Assembly (NCBI GenBank): GCA_016844955.1
Contig: JAERTH010000142.1
Location: 1-50,980 of the forward strand
From: Fidelibacterota bacterium
Lineage (GTDB): Bacteria > Fidelibacterota > UBA8477 > JABMPR01
Direction of reading: 5' to 3'
DNA: 50,980 bases
Below are positions 27,167-36,284 of this stretch, in pieces (the first letter of the stretch is position 1; each line of letters begins with the position of its first letter). A program made the position numbers and the translations under genes. The notes beneath the pieces are model-generated. The model did not search any database, was not told where the DNA came from, and saw only the letters and a list, made by a program, of their open reading frames with translations.

Positions 27167-27529
27167 ATGAAGAGAGTGTGGAAAAATACTGCTATTTTGA
27201 CCCTGATGCTTATCGGCATCATGCAGTTTGTACCATTCATCCCCAATCATAATTCTTGCCAGGCAGCTTGTTGCACCACTGAGGTTTCCTGTTGCGAGAC
27301 AGGTATGGATTCAGGTTGTGATATGGCCATGACATCCTGTAGTGTCATCATGTTTATTCCCCTTATCTCAGCTCCATTGATAAAAGTTGAATCTAACATT
27401 CAGCTGGATATGGCGTTTGCACCAGAGCTTGAGATTGATGTCATTTCTACCCAACAAAATTTGATTGTTTCAGAGTCGTTTGCTTTACGCGAGGCCACGC
27501 CCCCAGACCAGACCCCGCTCCTTATTTAG
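27167..27529 (+). CDS. Small Cys-rich exported protein at head of copper-type efflux cluster
   Basis: A 120-residue protein not assigned to a named family. It has an N-terminal signal or anchor (about 1-27), then a cysteine cluster (SCQAACC, VSCCETG, SGCD, TSC; about residues 31-64) that looks able to bind soft metals. The rest is a plain hydrophobic and acidic tail. Its place 80 bases before cusC suggests a periplasmic metal sensor, sponge or chaperone for Cu/Ag. The reading frame is well formed, but no ribosome site is obvious. Confidence 0.65.
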   Translation: MKRVWKNTAILTLMLIGIMQFVPFIPNHNSCQAACCTTEVSCCETGMDSGCDMAMTSCSVIMFIPLISAPLIKVESNIQLDMAFAPELEIDVISTQQNLIVSESFALREATPPDQTPLLI

Positions 27530-27610
27530 ACATCCCACATCCAGGAAAGACGCTGAGCTAAATGCTCAAGCATGTGTAGTTGTTAAAAATCCTGTTTTGG
27601 AGATGTTGAT

Positions 27611-28942
27611 GTGTATCAATTAAAAAAGAAGAACACAAGCTTTGTCCCTGCCTATCTTATCATTTTTCTAATGTTTTGTACTGTGATATGGGGTAACGAG
27701 CAGAATCAAGAAAAACCTGTTCCCTGGCTGAAAACCATTCAAAATGGAAGCCGTGAGCTCCCTGCCCAGATTCAAGGGGTAGATGACCTACTGGAAATCG
27801 CGCTCTCAAATAATTCAGATCTGCAAGCTCAATTTGCTGAATGGATGGCACTGGCTTCGGATGTCAATTCTGTAGTCAGACTGCCAGATCCCACCCTATC
27901 AGTGGGGTATTTTATGGAACCTGTAGAAACTGCCCAGGGTCCACAACAGGCCAAATTCTCTCTGGCGCAGTCCTTCCCCTGGATTTCAAAAACAAGCGCC
28001 ATGAGGCAGAGCAAAAATTCAAGAGCCAAGCGGGCTTTCGAAATGCTGAACAACAGCCGGTTGGCACTTAACCGGGACGTGAAAATTGCCTGGTTTGAGG
28101 CAATTTATCTCAGGACATCAATCACCCATAGCGAGCAGAAGCTTCAACTCACTAGAGACCTGGAGGAAATCCTTGATATTCAATACCGCAGTGCTTCTGT
28201 TTCCCATCAGCAGTTGATCAATACCCAAATGGAGACCCTCACACTTGCTAATCAGGTTGATAACCTCAGAGACAGGTTGTTTCAGGTTCAGCTCACCATG
28301 AGTCAATACCTTGAATTGGATGCGCCTTTCCCCCTGAATCAGATTCCCCATACTTTTCCTGTGAGTCAGCTGGCCGACACAGTTATCATCATTGACCACC
28401 CTCGCTTAAAAAGCATTGAACACCTTATTGACGAGGCGAAAGCGGAGCAAACAGCAGCGCATGCTGAATTTTATCCGGATCTCCGGATCGGGTTGGATTA
28501 CATCGTTACAGATAAGAAATCCCAGAATGGTATCGATGTGCCAGAGAGTGGCCGAGACCCATTGATCATTACCGCGGGTATATCACTTCCTGTCTGGAAC
28601 TGGCGGAGCAAAAGGGCAGGGGTTACTGCTTCAAAATGGCGGGAGCAAAAGGCTCAGTCCCTGCACAGGGTTGAGCTCACTCGCATTCAAGAGGAATACC
28701 AGACACTCAATTCTCGTCATATCCAGAGTTTGAGACAGATAGACTTGTATGCAAATCACTTAATTCCCAAAGCTCAGGAAATAGTTGATGTCCTCAATCA
28801 GGACTACATCAGCCAGAGAGTTGACATCATGCATATTACTCAAGCGAGGCAACGGCTCATTGATATGCAAATTAAGCTGGCAGACGCTCAACGATCTGCG
28901 AGAGTTGAAACCGCAATCCTGGTCTATCTGAGAGGTGAATAA
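27611..28942 (+). CDS. cusC: TolC-family outer-membrane efflux protein (CusC/CzcC type)
   Basis: A 443-residue outer-membrane channel of the tripartite metal RND pump. It starts at GTG 27611, eight bases after GGAG; nearby ATGs run into stops. It has a signal peptide (about 1-30), then two repeats of long alpha-helical segments with the classic LPDPTLSVGYFMEPVET and, in the second half, ISLPVWNWRSKRAGV. It has no lipobox Cys, unlike E. coli CusC. The stop is one base before the ATG of the next gene. The family is firm; the Cus assignment follows from the operon. Confidence 0.85.
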   Translation: MYQLKKKNTSFVPAYLIIFLMFCTVIWGNEQNQEKPVPWLKTIQNGSRELPAQIQGVDDLLEIALSNNSDLQAQFAEWMALASDVNSVVRLPDPTLSVGYFMEPVETAQGPQQAKFSLAQSFPWISKTSAMRQSKNSRAKRAFEMLNNSRLALNRDVKIAWFEAIYLRTSITHSEQKLQLTRDLEEILDIQYRSASVSHQQLINTQMETLTLANQVDNLRDRLFQVQLTMSQYLELDAPFPLNQIPHTFPVSQLADTVIIIDHPRLKSIEHLIDEAKAEQTAAHAEFYPDLRIGLDYIVTDKKSQNGIDVPESGRDPLIITAGISLPVWNWRSKRAGVTASKWREQKAQSLHRVELTRIQEEYQTLNSRHIQSLRQIDLYANHLIPKAQEIVDVLNQDYISQRVDIMHITQARQRLIDMQIKLADAQRSARVETAILVYLRGE

Positions 28943-28943
28943 A

Positions 28944-30866
28944 ATGAATACTTTACTAAATGATTATACACAAAAAATTTTAGATCTGAAGTCAAACATC
29001 TGGTTGAAAATGGGTGGAATGCTTGCCATGGGCATTCTGATCGGAAATGTCATGTTCTCTGTTGAAACTCAAGACACTTCACCCAATCATGTTGCACACA
29101 ATGAGGAATCCACATGGACCTGTTCCATGCACCCGCAGATAAAACTGGCCGAGGCTGGACAATGCCCCATCTGTTTTATGGATTTGATCCCCCTTAGCTC
29201 AACGGCGGGGAGTAGTAGTCCGTCACACTACTCACTTTCAAAAGCGGAAGTGAAATTAGCAAAAATCAGTACAAGCAAAGTTCATTCGGGTATCGCTCAG
29301 AGTGCGTTAAGCTTGTCAGGCAAAATCACATATGATGAGTCACGGGTAAAAACAATCTCGGCCTGGTTTCCCGGGCGTCTGGAAAGATTGTTTGTTGATT
29401 ACACTGGGATTCAGGTCAAAGCAGGTGATCACTTGTTTGAGATTTACAGCCCTGAACTCTACTCAGTTCAGGAGGAGTTGCTACAGGCTTTCCGCAGATT
29501 GAATAGTCAGGCCTCACCGACTCCTTCAGAAAAAGCTGCATTCGGAGCCGTGAAAGAAAAAACAAAACTACTGGGGCTAAGCGATTCACAAATTTCAGCT
29601 GTCCTGAAATCCGGTCTGGCGCAATCAGTACTCCAGATAAACAGCCCTATCAGTGGCATTGTTACACACAAAAACGCAGTTGAGGGTCAATACGTTCAAA
29701 CAGGAGAGCAAATATATTCTATCTCTGACCTTTCAAAGGTATGGCTCACACTGGAAGCCTATGAGCAGGACTTACCATGGTTGACCTATGGTCAGGAATT
29801 GACTTTTTCTGTGCTGGGCCTACCTGGTCAAACTTTTTCAGCCAGTATTAGCTATGTTGATCCTCTGGTCGATCCACTCACCAGAAGCGTTGCCATCAGG
29901 GCGGTCCTGGACAATACGTCAGGGATTCTGAAGCCGGGGATGCTGGCGGAAGCAAAGGTCTCCGTTCACTTTAACGGTGCGGGGCAGGTGCTCGCCCCTG
30001 ATTTTTCAGATAAATGGATATGTCCTATGCATCCCGAAGAAATTTCAGGTGGTTCAGGGGATTGTTCAGTTTGTGGAATGGATATGGTCCCGGTGAATTC
30101 TCTGAATGAATCCCGGAGTATTGCCAGTTCTGCCCTTTTAATTCCAGCATCTTCAGTTCTCAGAACGGGATCCCGCGCCCTGGTTTATGTAGAAATTGAA
30201 AATTCAGACAGGGTGACTTACGAGCTCAGGGAAGTCATCCTGGGGCCAAGAGTGGGTGAGGAGTACATCGTCCTCAGTGGCCTCACCGAGGGGGAGCAGG
30301 TGGTGAGTAATGGCAATTTCAAAATTGATAGCGCCATGCAAATCGCAGGCAAACAAAGCATGATGAGTGCCCCGGAACCAAGCCAGCCTAAAACCCTGGT
30401 TGCTGATAGCTTTCTCGATTCACTCACACCGATCTATGCATCATACATAGCCTTGCAGACCAGTCTGGCTGGTGACGATCTGGTAACGGCCAATTCAAAC
30501 TTTGCCAGGCTAGCAGCTCAGGTAAACCATGTGAGCAAAAGTGGAGTATCAATTCCCGATGCATGGGATCCCCTGATTTCAGCGTTAGGCTGGAATGCGG
30601 ATCCAGAGCAGAAATTTAGCAAGATTGAAAATGCCCGCGCTGAATTTGAATCAGTCTCGGCCTTCGTATTGGAGTTGGAGCAAAATTTCGGACATACCTC
30701 AGAACGAATGTTGTATGAAGTATTTTGTCCCATGGCCTTTGATAATAAAGGTGCCTCCTGGCTCCAGAATTCCAGGGATGTTATGAATCCATACTTTGGC
30801 GCTTCCATGCTCAGTTGTGGAGAGGTAACTCAAACCTTCTCTCCAAGGATCGGCGAAGATGACTAA
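28944..30866 (+). CDS. cusB: Periplasmic adaptor of metal RND pump (CusB type) with two heavy-metal-binding modules and DUF3347-like tail
   Basis: A 640-residue membrane fusion protein. ATG 28944 was chosen (AGAGGTG seven bases before) over GTG 28935. A single membrane anchor (about 20-40) precedes a first HMBD module (about 58-84, WTCSMHP to CPICFMDLIPL). The barrel-sandwich/hairpin adaptor core follows, then a second HMBD (about 357-384, ICPMHP to CSVCGMDMVPV), the remaining beta domains and a DUF3347-like tail (about 485-610) ending CPMAFDNKGASWLQ, NPYFGASMLSCG. The tail is usually a separate copper-related protein, so this gene carries three metal-binding units. It overlaps cusA by eight bases. 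Confidence 0.9.
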   Translation: MNTLLNDYTQKILDLKSNIWLKMGGMLAMGILIGNVMFSVETQDTSPNHVAHNEESTWTCSMHPQIKLAEAGQCPICFMDLIPLSSTAGSSSPSHYSLSKAEVKLAKISTSKVHSGIAQSALSLSGKITYDESRVKTISAWFPGRLERLFVDYTGIQVKAGDHLFEIYSPELYSVQEELLQAFRRLNSQASPTPSEKAAFGAVKEKTKLLGLSDSQISAVLKSGLAQSVLQINSPISGIVTHKNAVEGQYVQTGEQIYSISDLSKVWLTLEAYEQDLPWLTYGQELTFSVLGLPGQTFSASISYVDPLVDPLTRSVAIRAVLDNTSGILKPGMLAEAKVSVHFNGAGQVLAPDFSDKWICPMHPEEISGGSGDCSVCGMDMVPVNSLNESRSIASSALLIPASSVLRTGSRALVYVEIENSDRVTYELREVILGPRVGEEYIVLSGLTEGEQVVSNGNFKIDSAMQIAGKQSMMSAPEPSQPKTLVADSFLDSLTPIYASYIALQTSLAGDDLVTANSNFARLAAQVNHVSKSGVSIPDAWDPLISALGWNADPEQKFSKIENARAEFESVSAFVLELEQNFGHTSERMLYEVFCPMAFDNKGASWLQNSRDVMNPYFGASMLSCGEVTQTFSPRIGEDD

Positions 30867-33800
30867 GCGTGAGACAAATTTCCTGGATAGAGTAATTCAT
30901 CTACCACTGGAAAACAGACTCATAACCCTGATTCTGTTCATATCCATCCTGGTATGGGGGATTCTTTCGGCACCGTTTGATTGGGAGATTCCGGGGATTG
31001 ATAGAGCACCAGTACCTGTAGATGCCATCCCGGATATAGGTGAGAATCAGCAGATTGTTTTCACGGAATGGGCCGGTCGCTCCCCTCAGGATATTGAAGA
31101 CCAGATTACCTATCCCTTAACAGTGGCACTCCTGGGAACACCTGAGGTCAAGACCGTGCGTTCTTTCTCAATGTTCGGATTTTCTACAGTGTATGTGATT
31201 TTTAATGAGGGTGTCGATTTCTACTGGTCCAGGAGTAGGATTCTTGAAAAACTGAATGCCCTGCCATTGGGAACCCTGCCTGACGAGGTACGACCCTCTT
31301 TGGGTCCAGATGCCACAGCCCTTGGACAGGTTTTCTGGTATACACTGGAAGGACACAATGCCAAAGGGGAGGTGACAGGAGGCTGGGACCTTCACGAACT
31401 TCGCACAATTCAGGACTACTATGTAAAATATGGATTATCCACGGCTGAGGGAGTTGCTGAAGTTGCCTCGGTGGGTGGCTACGTCAAGGAATATCAGATC
31501 GATGTGAATCCCCAGGCGCTGCGTCATTATGGAATTTCACTGTTACAGGTGTTTGAGGCAGTTAAACAAGCCAACAATGAGATCGGTGCCCGAACAGTTG
31601 AAATCAACCGGGTTGAATACATGATTCGTGGTCTCGGCTTTATTAAAAGTCTGGGAGATATAGAAGCTACAGCGCTCAAAGTAGTTGATAATGCTCCCAT
31701 AACCATTGCTGATGTTGCCCATGTGAGTTTTGGACCAGCCCTGCGACGGGGTGCTCTTGATAAAGCAGGTGCAGAAGTTGTTGGTGGGGTTGTGGTTACC
31801 CGTTATGGCGAAAACCCACTGGTAACCATTCAGGCAGTCAAAGAGAAGATCAAGGAAATATCTCCTGGCTTACCCGGCAAGACGCTTCCTGACGGCTCCG
31901 TATCCAAGATTGAAATTGTACCCTTCTATGATCGCTCCGGCCTCATCTATGAGACCCTGGGTACCTTAAACCATGCTTTACGGGATGAACTCATCATCAC
32001 AATGATCGTCATCCTGGTGCTGCTCATGCATCTGCGGGCCTCAATCCTGATCAGTATGCTCATGCCTGCAGCTGTCCTCATCACCTTTGTGGGAATGAAA
32101 CTCTTTGAAGTTGATGCGAATATTGTCGCACTATCCGGCATTGCCATCGCCATCGGTACCATCGTGGATATGGGTATTGTCATGACCGAGAATATTCTCA
32201 AAAAACTGGAGAAGGATGAGAATTCTACGCTGGCAAATATTTATGAGGCGGCGAGAGAAGTCGGACCCGCGATACTCACTGCGGTTTCAACCACGATTAT
32301 CAGTTTCTTGCCCGTATTCACCATGGAAGGAGCCGAAGGAAAATTATTTAAGCCCCTGGCGTATACCAAAACCTTCGCCCTGCTATCATCAGTTGTTTTA
32401 GCGGTTCTGGTATTGCCTGTCATCGCCAGCTTCATTTTTTCCAAAAAGCAGCAGAACCCACGAACCCGGATATTGGCGTCGGGATTATTGTTGGCTGCAT
32501 CAGTCTGGGTGGGTATTAGTTTCAATATTATTCTGGCCTTGATTCTGGGGATAATTGCCGTAATCCAATTGTCAAAACCCTGGCTTAGATCATACCCCTG
32601 GGTATTCCATACCAGGACCCTGAATGCATTGTTGGTCCTGGATATTGTCATCCTGCTTTCCCTTACCTGGGTCCCCCTGGGCCATGAATACAACATGCTG
32701 CTGAATTTCCTGTTTGTTGCCATTCTGGTTGGATCAGTACTTTGGGGTATCCGCGGTTATACAACTCTGTATCCCAGCGTATTGGCGTGGATGCTGACTT
32801 ACCGAAAATATGCTCTCTTGATACCTGTTTTGATAGTCACACTTGGAATGAATGCCTGGCTAGGTTTTGATACCCTCTTTGGCTGGTCTCCAGATGTTAT
32901 AAAAACGACGCGACCCTATCAAAAAATGACCCATGTCTTTCCTGGGCTGGGACGTGAATTCATGCCTGCTCTGGATGAAGGCTCCTTTCTGTACATGCCC
33001 ACAACCATGCCGCATGCAGGGATGGAAGAATCCCTGGATGTACTCTCTACGCTTGATAGAGCGCTTTACTCAGTGCCTGAAGTAGAAGAAGTGGTTGGAA
33101 AAATAGGACGTGCTGAGACTCCATTAGATCCTGCTCCTCTGTCCATGATTGAATCAATTATCACCTACAAATCAGAATACAAACAGGATGCATCTGGAAA
33201 CATCCTGAGATTCAAAGTGGATGGCAGTCATGACTTTGAGAGGGATGCGGAAGGGAAGTTGATTCCAGACGCTCGTGGGAAACCATTTCGACAATGGCGC
33301 ACCCATATCCGCAACAACCAGGATATCTGGGATGAATTAACCCGCGCTGGTCAATTACCGGGGACGACCTCGGCACCAAAATTACAGCCCATTGCTGCCC
33401 GCATCGTCATGCTCCAAAGCGGAATGAGGGCTCCCATGGGTATTCGTATCCAGGGTTCCAATATTGAAAACATGGAGGCGTTCGGCATAGAATTGGAGCA
33501 GCATTTGAAGCATATTCCGTCTGTAAAAGCCAATGCAGTATTTGCCGATAGAATCGTCGGCAAACCCTATCTGGAGATCAACATCCACCGAGACGCCATC
33601 GCTCGCTATGGCTTATCCATTAGCCAGGTACAGCAGGTAATTGCCGTGGCGGTAGGAGGGAAGCAGGTTGGTTCCACCATAGAAGGACGTGAGCGCTATC
33701 CAATCAGGGTGCGTTATATGCGTGAGTTCAGGGAGGACCACGAGCGTTTTGAGTCCATACTGGTGCCCACTCCCTCTGGAGTACAGATACCCCTGGGGCA

Positions 33801-34602
33801 GATCGCAACCATCCGTTTTACACGTGGTCCTCAAGTGATCAAAAGTGAAAACACTTTCCTCCTGTCCTATGTTCTTTTTGACAAGCACCATGGCTATGCT
33901 GAAGTGGAAGTGGTGGAACAGGCCCAATCCTATCTGAGCGGGTTGATTGATACTGGTGAATTGAAAGTACCCGAGGGCATCAGTTACGCCTTCACCGGCT
34001 CCTACGAGAATCAGGTACGAGCAACCAAACGTATGCGATTGGTACTGCCTCTGGCATTAATTTCCATCTTTGTTATCCTCTATTTACAGTTTAAACGAAC
34101 TTCAACCACCCTGATTGTCTTTTCCGGAATTTTTGTTGCCTGGGCCGGCGGGTTCACATTTATCTGGTTATATGGCCAGCCCTGGTTTATGAATTTCGCA
34201 TTGGGTGGTCTGGACTTCAGGGAGGCCTTTCAAATTCACCAGATCAATCTGAGTGTTGCAGTATGGGTTGGGTTTCTGGCATTGTTCGGAATTGCCACTG
34301 ATGATGGGGTACTGATTTCCACCTATCTGGATCAGCAATTCACCAAGAGCAAGCCGAGAACGCGAGAGGACATTCAGGCCGCGGCTATTCTGGCTGGTAC
34401 AAGACGCATCACTCCAGCAATGCTGACCACTGCCACAACCCTGTTAGCGCTTATTCCAGTCTTGACATCCACTGGAAGGGGAGCAGATGTGATGGTACCC
34501 ATGGCCATTCCTGCTTTTGGTGGGATGCTGTTTGCTATCTGCAATACCTTCATTGTACCAGTTCTGTATGTTATGGTGGCAGAGCGCAGACTATTAAGGT
34601 AG
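30859..34602 (+). CDS. cusA: Heavy-metal efflux RND pump, CusA/CzcA family
   Basis: The inner-membrane proton-driven pump of the tripartite system. At 1247 residues it is about 200 longer than E. coli CusA. The excess is a block of extra hydrophobic helices at about 540-690, between the GAEGKLFKPLAYTKTFALLSS segment and GLGREFMPALDEGSFLYMPTT. Three methionines placed like the CusA Cu(I)/Ag(I) triad are visible, in MPHAGM (about 718-722), LSMIES (about 761) and RIVMLQSG (about 851), which favours Cu/Ag over Zn/Co. The proton-relay helix VDMGIVMTENI is present. The overlap with cusB shows coupling. Confidence 0.9.
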   Translation: MTKRETNFLDRVIHLPLENRLITLILFISILVWGILSAPFDWEIPGIDRAPVPVDAIPDIGENQQIVFTEWAGRSPQDIEDQITYPLTVALLGTPEVKTVRSFSMFGFSTVYVIFNEGVDFYWSRSRILEKLNALPLGTLPDEVRPSLGPDATALGQVFWYTLEGHNAKGEVTGGWDLHELRTIQDYYVKYGLSTAEGVAEVASVGGYVKEYQIDVNPQALRHYGISLLQVFEAVKQANNEIGARTVEINRVEYMIRGLGFIKSLGDIEATALKVVDNAPITIADVAHVSFGPALRRGALDKAGAEVVGGVVVTRYGENPLVTIQAVKEKIKEISPGLPGKTLPDGSVSKIEIVPFYDRSGLIYETLGTLNHALRDELIITMIVILVLLMHLRASILISMLMPAAVLITFVGMKLFEVDANIVALSGIAIAIGTIVDMGIVMTENILKKLEKDENSTLANIYEAAREVGPAILTAVSTTIISFLPVFTMEGAEGKLFKPLAYTKTFALLSSVVLAVLVLPVIASFIFSKKQQNPRTRILASGLLLAASVWVGISFNIILALILGIIAVIQLSKPWLRSYPWVFHTRTLNALLVLDIVILLSLTWVPLGHEYNMLLNFLFVAILVGSVLWGIRGYTTLYPSVLAWMLTYRKYALLIPVLIVTLGMNAWLGFDTLFGWSPDVIKTTRPYQKMTHVFPGLGREFMPALDEGSFLYMPTTMPHAGMEESLDVLSTLDRALYSVPEVEEVVGKIGRAETPLDPAPLSMIESIITYKSEYKQDASGNILRFKVDGSHDFERDAEGKLIPDARGKPFRQWRTHIRNNQDIWDELTRAGQLPGTTSAPKLQPIAARIVMLQSGMRAPMGIRIQGSNIENMEAFGIELEQHLKHIPSVKANAVFADRIVGKPYLEINIHRDAIARYGLSISQVQQVIAVAVGGKQVGSTIEGRERYPIRVRYMREFREDHERFESILVPTPSGVQIPLGQIATIRFTRGPQVIKSENTFLLSYVLFDKHHGYAEVEVVEQAQSYLSGLIDTGELKVPEGISYAFTGSYENQVRATKRMRLVLPLALISIFVILYLQFKRTSTTLIVFSGIFVAWAGGFTFIWLYGQPWFMNFALGGLDFREAFQIHQINLSVAVWVGFLALFGIATDDGVLISTYLDQQFTKSKPRTREDIQAAAILAGTRRITPAMLTTATTLLALIPVLTSTGRGADVMVPMAIPAFGGMLFAICNTFIVPVLYVMVAERRLLR

Positions 34603-34678
34603 AATAAATGACAAATTCTGATGATAAAATTGATTTTAAATGCATATTGAAGTGTTATAACAAGAAGGAGAAAAATGG

Positions 34679-34921
34679 ATGAATAAGCAATTATTTTCCG
34701 TCAGTGATATGAACTGCAGTGGGTGCGTTTCGACCATCAGACAAAGTCTGGAATCAGATGCAAGGGTCAAGGTTGTAGATATAAAATTATCGAAAAAACA
34801 GGTAAGCGTTGAGGGTGATCTCAGCTTTGAAGAAACTGCCGAAATAATTCGGGAGGCTGGATTTAAACCGGAAGCTGGTGTGGAAAAGAAAAGTTTCTTA
34901 GGAAATCTATTCTCCAGCTAA
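34679..34921 (+). CDS. Heavy-metal-associated (HMA) domain protein, CopZ-like copper chaperone
   Basis: An 80-residue cytoplasmic metallochaperone with the MNCSGC metal site (Cys13, Cys16) and a ferredoxin-like fold pattern. A short unusual extension (EKKSFLGNLFSS) ends it. AAGGAG lies nine bases before the ATG. The stop overlaps the next start by one base. It probably passes Cu(I) within the cytoplasm; no P-type ATPase partner is in the window. Confidence 0.88.
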   Translation: MNKQLFSVSDMNCSGCVSTIRQSLESDARVKVVDIKLSKKQVSVEGDLSFEETAEIIREAGFKPEAGVEKKSFLGNLFSS

Positions 34922-35241
34922 TGCGAGCAATTCTACATATTGCAGCTCATTTTCTGGTTCCGGCAGCGGTTGCTCCATGGATGACCAGATGGCTGGAACT
35001 GCCCAGGAAATGGAATTACTATTGGCTAATCTTGGTTTCAACCATGCTTATAGATTTAGATCATCTGCTTGCAGATCCAATCTATAGTCCTGATCGCTGT
35101 AGTATTGGTTTTCACCCGCTACATACTTATTGGGCGATTGGTGCTTATGTGATCATGCTTGTACCCAGGCAATCCCGAGTGATTGCAATTGGGCTTCTGA
35201 TTCACATTGTTCTGGATGGTATTGATTGCGCTATGATGTAG
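34921..35241 (+). CDS. Small integral membrane protein, DUF6122-like
   Basis: A 106-residue protein with three or four hydrophobic helices. Its conserved histidines and acids, RAILHIAAHFLVP, LIDLDHLLADPIY, and LHTYWAI with IHIVLDGIDC, match the pattern of the DUF6122 family (membrane-bound metal-dependent hydrolase-like). The HH/D-rich motifs could hold a metal. It is coupled to the HMA gene by a one-base overlap, tying it to metal handling. Biochemical role unknown. Confidence 0.7.
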   Translation: MRAILHIAAHFLVPAAVAPWMTRWLELPRKWNYYWLILVSTMLIDLDHLLADPIYSPDRCSIGFHPLHTYWAIGAYVIMLVPRQSRVIAIGLLIHIVLDGIDCAMM

Positions 35242-35282
35242 TTGAATTATTTTAATGATTATATAAAAAGAGAGGTAAACAA

Positions 35283-35651
35283 ATGAGATACTTAATAGCA
35301 TTGGTGCTGATTTCCGGATTGATGATTAGTTGTGGTGACAAAGAGGAGGCACCTGCCCTGAAGCATGACGGGCATGCTGATATGGAGATGTCAAAAACTC
35401 CTGCGGGAGAGGAAAAATTGATTTACTATACCTGCCCCATGGAGTCCCACAAGCATATACACAGTAGAGAAGCAGGTACTTGCCCTGAATGTGATATGAC
35501 CCTGGTGCCTGGTGTGGTCACCACTGAAGACAAGATGGATTACTGGGGTTGTCCCATGTTGATCCACAGCCACATCCGTGAGGATGCACCCGGAAGATGT
35601 GTGGAGTGCAAGATGGAACTCAAACCCATGCGGCTCAAAACAACTTCCTGA
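35283..35651 (+). CDS. Lipoprotein with two heavy-metal-binding (HMBD) modules
   Basis: A 122-residue lipoprotein (Cys17 in LMISC) with a good ribosome site (AGAGAGG). After a His-rich linker, two copies of the C-P-M to C-x-x-C-x-M module follow: YTCPMESHKHIHS to CPECDMTLVP (about 50-78) and WGCPMLIHSHI to CVECKMELKP (about 88-117). These are the same modules fused into the CusB homologue. A periplasmic or surface metal buffer that loads the pump is the likely role. Confidence 0.85.
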   Translation: MRYLIALVLISGLMISCGDKEEAPALKHDGHADMEMSKTPAGEEKLIYYTCPMESHKHIHSREAGTCPECDMTLVPGVVTTEDKMDYWGCPMLIHSHIREDAPGRCVECKMELKPMRLKTTS

Positions 35652-35660
35652 TCTATAGTT

Positions 35661-35727
35661 AACCTTGCGAAGGTTTTACACGTCGCGGCGTAGCCCATAG
35701 TGCGTAGTGGGAAACCTTCGCAAGGTT
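35661..35727 (+). repeat. Nested palindromic element (possible terminator)
   Basis: Two 16-base arms, AACCTTGCGAAGGTTT (35661-35676) and AAACCTTCGCAAGGTT (35712-35727), are perfect reverse complements. Each arm is itself a palindrome (AACCTT-GCG-AAGGTT and its reverse complement). The 35-base centre contains CCCATAGTGCGTAGTGGG, a further imperfect hairpin. A short T-run follows the right arm, so it may also end the metal cluster, but the structure is more like a REP/MITE element. Confidence 0.6.
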
Positions 35728-35929
35728 TTTCCATTCTCACATATGTACTCTGATTGGTATCGTTTATTACGTTTTTGAGTAGCTGAGGAAGGGCAAACAC
35801 TTTTTGTTTTGAAAAGCTTGAACCAGTATTAACATCGTAAGATTTAATAAGCCATATAGCAGAAACTATCTGGAGGTTTCAGCCTCTGATATTCAGCTTT
35901 CAGCAATGAAATGAAAAAGGGTCTATCGC

Positions 35930-36253
35930 ATGCAGGACATTCTAGATTTAATCCTAAGTAATAAGATATATATGATTGCAACCGTGGTCGTTGGTCTGGG
36001 GTTGCTAATCTTTCTCATGAAGAAGGTTTTTAAGCTATTTTTGCTGGTTGTGTTTATTGCCCTGGGTTACGCTGCATTCATTTATATGACTGAAGACGAT
36101 CCCATGAAAGTCATTCAGCAGAAAATGGATTCAGGAAAAAATGCCATTGAGGACATTGATGATGTCACCAAGGACATTCGTCGCGAAGCCATAGATAAAG
36201 TTATTGATGACGTTGATAAGAAGCTAAAGGAAGCCGGGAAGAAGAAAAAGTAG
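35930..36253 (+). CDS. Small membrane protein with charged coiled-coil tail
   Basis: A 107-residue protein with no family recognised. Two hydrophobic stretches (about 10-30 and 34-52) are followed by a highly charged helical tail (about 55-107: KNAIEDIDDV, KVIDDVDKKLKEAGKKKK). The layout recalls small membrane proteins with a cytoplasmic stalk. It lies alone between the metal cluster and a convergent ABC gene; no ribosome site is clear. The frame and composition look real. Confidence 0.6.
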   Translation: MQDILDLILSNKIYMIATVVVGLGLLIFLMKKVFKLFLLVVFIALGYAAFIYMTEDDPMKVIQQKMDSGKNAIEDIDDVTKDIRREAIDKVIDDVDKKLKEAGKKKK

Positions 36254-36284
36254 CAACCGTCCCACCTCAAGACTAACAAATGTT

